Source: Bacilli bacterium (GTDB lineage Bacteria > Bacillota_I > Bacilli_A > RF39 > UBA660). Taken from it: DNA of 6,352 bases. The stretch spans positions 1 to 6,352 of the forward strand of contig JAAWCI010000007.1 in the NCBI GenBank assembly GCA_022793145.1, in the 5' to 3' direction. A program made the translations under genes and the position numbers. Below, in pieces: positions 5,229-6,352 of this stretch (the stretch's first letter is position 1; the number at the start of each line of letters is the position of its first letter). The notes beneath the pieces are model-generated. The model searched no databases, was not told the DNA's origin, and saw only the letters and a list, made by a program, of their open reading frames with translations.

Positions 5229-6352
5229 ATGGAAAAAGAACTAAAAAATTTAAGAAAAAAAAACGAAAAACATTTTTTACAAGATGATGGAACAATTATT
5301 GCGAAAATGTATAGAGAAAATATCCACTATTTGAAAAATGGAGTTTATGAAGAAATTGATAATACATTAATCAAAAAAGGAAATAAATTTCAAAATAAAA
5401 GCAATGAATTTAAAGCTTCTTTTCATGAAAATGATAAAAATAAATTATTAGAAATGGAAAAAGATGGACATACTCTTTCTATGAGTTTTAGAAATGAATT
5501 GGAAGTGTGTCCAAATGTAAAGAATACAGAAATTTGTTATCAAAACTTATTAGATAAGGTGGATGTTACTTATAAAGTGTTATCTAATAAAGTAAAAGAA
5601 GCAATTCTTTTAAAAGAAAACAAATATAAAAAGTTAGAATTTATAATTGAAACAGATTTAGAACTAAGTATCAAAGGTAAAACAATAGAAGCTAAAAATG
5701 ACAATGAAATTATCTTTGTAATAGAAGCTCCTTATATGATAGATGATAACAATATAGAAAACCATAATATTTATTACACATTAGAAAAACATTATGATCA
5801 TTATGATATAACGTTATATTTAGATACAAAATGGTTAGAAAAAGCTGCATTTCCAGTTATCATTGATCCAACTATAACAAACTATAATGAAGGTGGAGTA
5901 ACATATGATACTTATATCTTTGAAGGCGATCAAGATTATCCAAGGGGTCACTCTAAAAAGTTATGGTTAGGAGTAGATAAAAAGGATGATGGAAAAGTAG
6001 AAAAATATCGTGCATTATTCAAATTTCATTTGCCTAAAATTGGAACAGGAAGCCAAATTATTGGTGCTGAAGCAGTCATGCTAGCATGGGGGGATCCATA
6101 TGCGAAACAAGATATCTTTGCCGTTCATAAAATTAACAAAGAATGGGATGAAAATACAGCGACTTATAAAACGATGTGGAATGCTTATGACTCCAGAATA
6201 GAAGCTTATAGTATGTTTAGAACATCATTACATTTATCCAATTGGGGACCAGAAGAATATAATCATATTGATATTACAAACTTGGTAAAATCTTGGTATT
6301 CAGGAGAACCAAACAATGGAATTATGATTAAAAGCTACTATGAAGTCTATGA
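5229..6352 (+). CDS. DNRLRE-domain protein, possibly the N-terminus of a large Rhs-like or surface protein (3' end missing)
   Basis: The frame is open from ATG 5229 to the window end: 374 codons with no stop. Residues ~15-215 resemble the N-terminal module that precedes DNRLRE domains in large Firmicutes wall-associated/Rhs-type proteins: DGTIIAKMYRENIHYLKNG, YEEIDNTL, NKSNEFKASF, DVTYKVL, EAPYMIDD, and finally FPVIIDPTI (208-216). Residues 227 to the end form a DNRLRE domain: DTYIFEGD, YRALFKFHLP, WDENTATYK (306-314), then DITNLVKSWYSG and NGIMIKS. DNRLRE domains are extracellular beta modules, often in large modular proteins. No signal peptide is visible; the N-terminus is charged (MEKELKNLRKKNEKH). 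It follows the phage late genes after 42 bases on the same strand. It may be phage-borne cargo, a tail-attached protein, or the first bacterial gene beyond the phage. What follows (YD repeats, toxin tip) cannot be seen. Confidence 0.8.
   Translation, partial: MEKELKNLRKKNEKHFLQDDGTIIAKMYRENIHYLKNGVYEEIDNTLIKKGNKFQNKSNEFKASFHENDKNKLLEMEKDGHTLSMSFRNELEVCPNVKNTEICYQNLLDKVDVTYKVLSNKVKEAILLKENKYKKLEFIIETDLELSIKGKTIEAKNDNEIIFVIEAPYMIDDNNIENHNIYYTLEKHYDHYDITLYLDTKWLEKAAFPVIIDPTITNYNEGGVTYDTYIFEGDQDYPRGHSKKLWLGVDKKDDGKVEKYRALFKFHLPKIGTGSQIIGAEAVMLAWGDPYAKQDIFAVHKINKEWDENTATYKTMWNAYDSRIEAYSMFRTSLHLSNWGPEEYNHIDITNLVKSWYSGEPNNGIMIKSYYEVY

Noticed and set aside
5011..5244. A 77-codon + strand frame overlapping the second tip gene
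   Set aside because: It is out of frame with a well-supported gene, has no recognisable protein pattern and no ribosome binding site. It looks like a shadow frame.
1..6352. Recoded TGA (Mycoplasma-type code)
   Set aside because: Trp is written TGG throughout, TGA serves as a stop at 3792-3794, and no gene needs TGA read-through.

Overview
This window reads as part of a phage or prophage late-gene cluster: tail tip, lysis, then accessory genes. All seven genes lie on the + strand and are packed tightly. The DNA is strongly A+T-rich by eye, most genes have GGAG/AGGTG-type Shine-Dalgarno sequences, TGG encodes Trp, and TGA ends one gene (3792-3794). That fits a low-GC Firmicutes host (Bacilli, Erysipelotrichia or Clostridia-like, possibly gut) using the standard bacterial code, and argues against a Mycoplasma with reassigned TGA. 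No housekeeping gene, integrase or attachment site is visible, so prophage and free phage cannot be told apart.

Layout: (1) 1-1220 is the 3' part of a tail hub or tail-associated protein: the end of a hub domain, a helical linker and a carbohydrate-binding-like beta domain. (2) 1231-3189 is a 652-aa DUF859-type minor structural protein whose last ~134 residues form a Gp10-C-like tip domain with a dense His cluster. (3) 3192-3515 and 3516-3794 are two small membrane proteins, the second a likely holin. (4) 3791-4576 is an M23-type metallopeptidase endolysin with a C-terminal SH3-like wall-binding domain. (5) 4581-5186 is a small protein carrying a second copy of the tip domain. (6) 5229 to the window end is an open 374-codon fragment of a DNRLRE-domain protein, the same N-terminal architecture seen in many large wall-associated or Rhs-type proteins.

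How they fit together: the hub and DUF859/tip proteins would form the distal end of a Gram-positive siphovirus-like tail that contacts the cell surface. The membrane pair and M23 enzyme would release progeny. Genes 2-6 are separated by at most 10 nt or overlap, which suggests one transcript with translational coupling. The only larger gap (42 nt) precedes the DNRLRE gene and contains part of a possible stem-loop.

The points most worth a second look are the duplicated tip domain on either side of the lysis cassette and the DNRLRE gene directly behind the phage late genes. I did not find RNA genes, CRISPR arrays, insertion sequences or a convincing promoter. There is no gene-free stretch longer than 42 nt.
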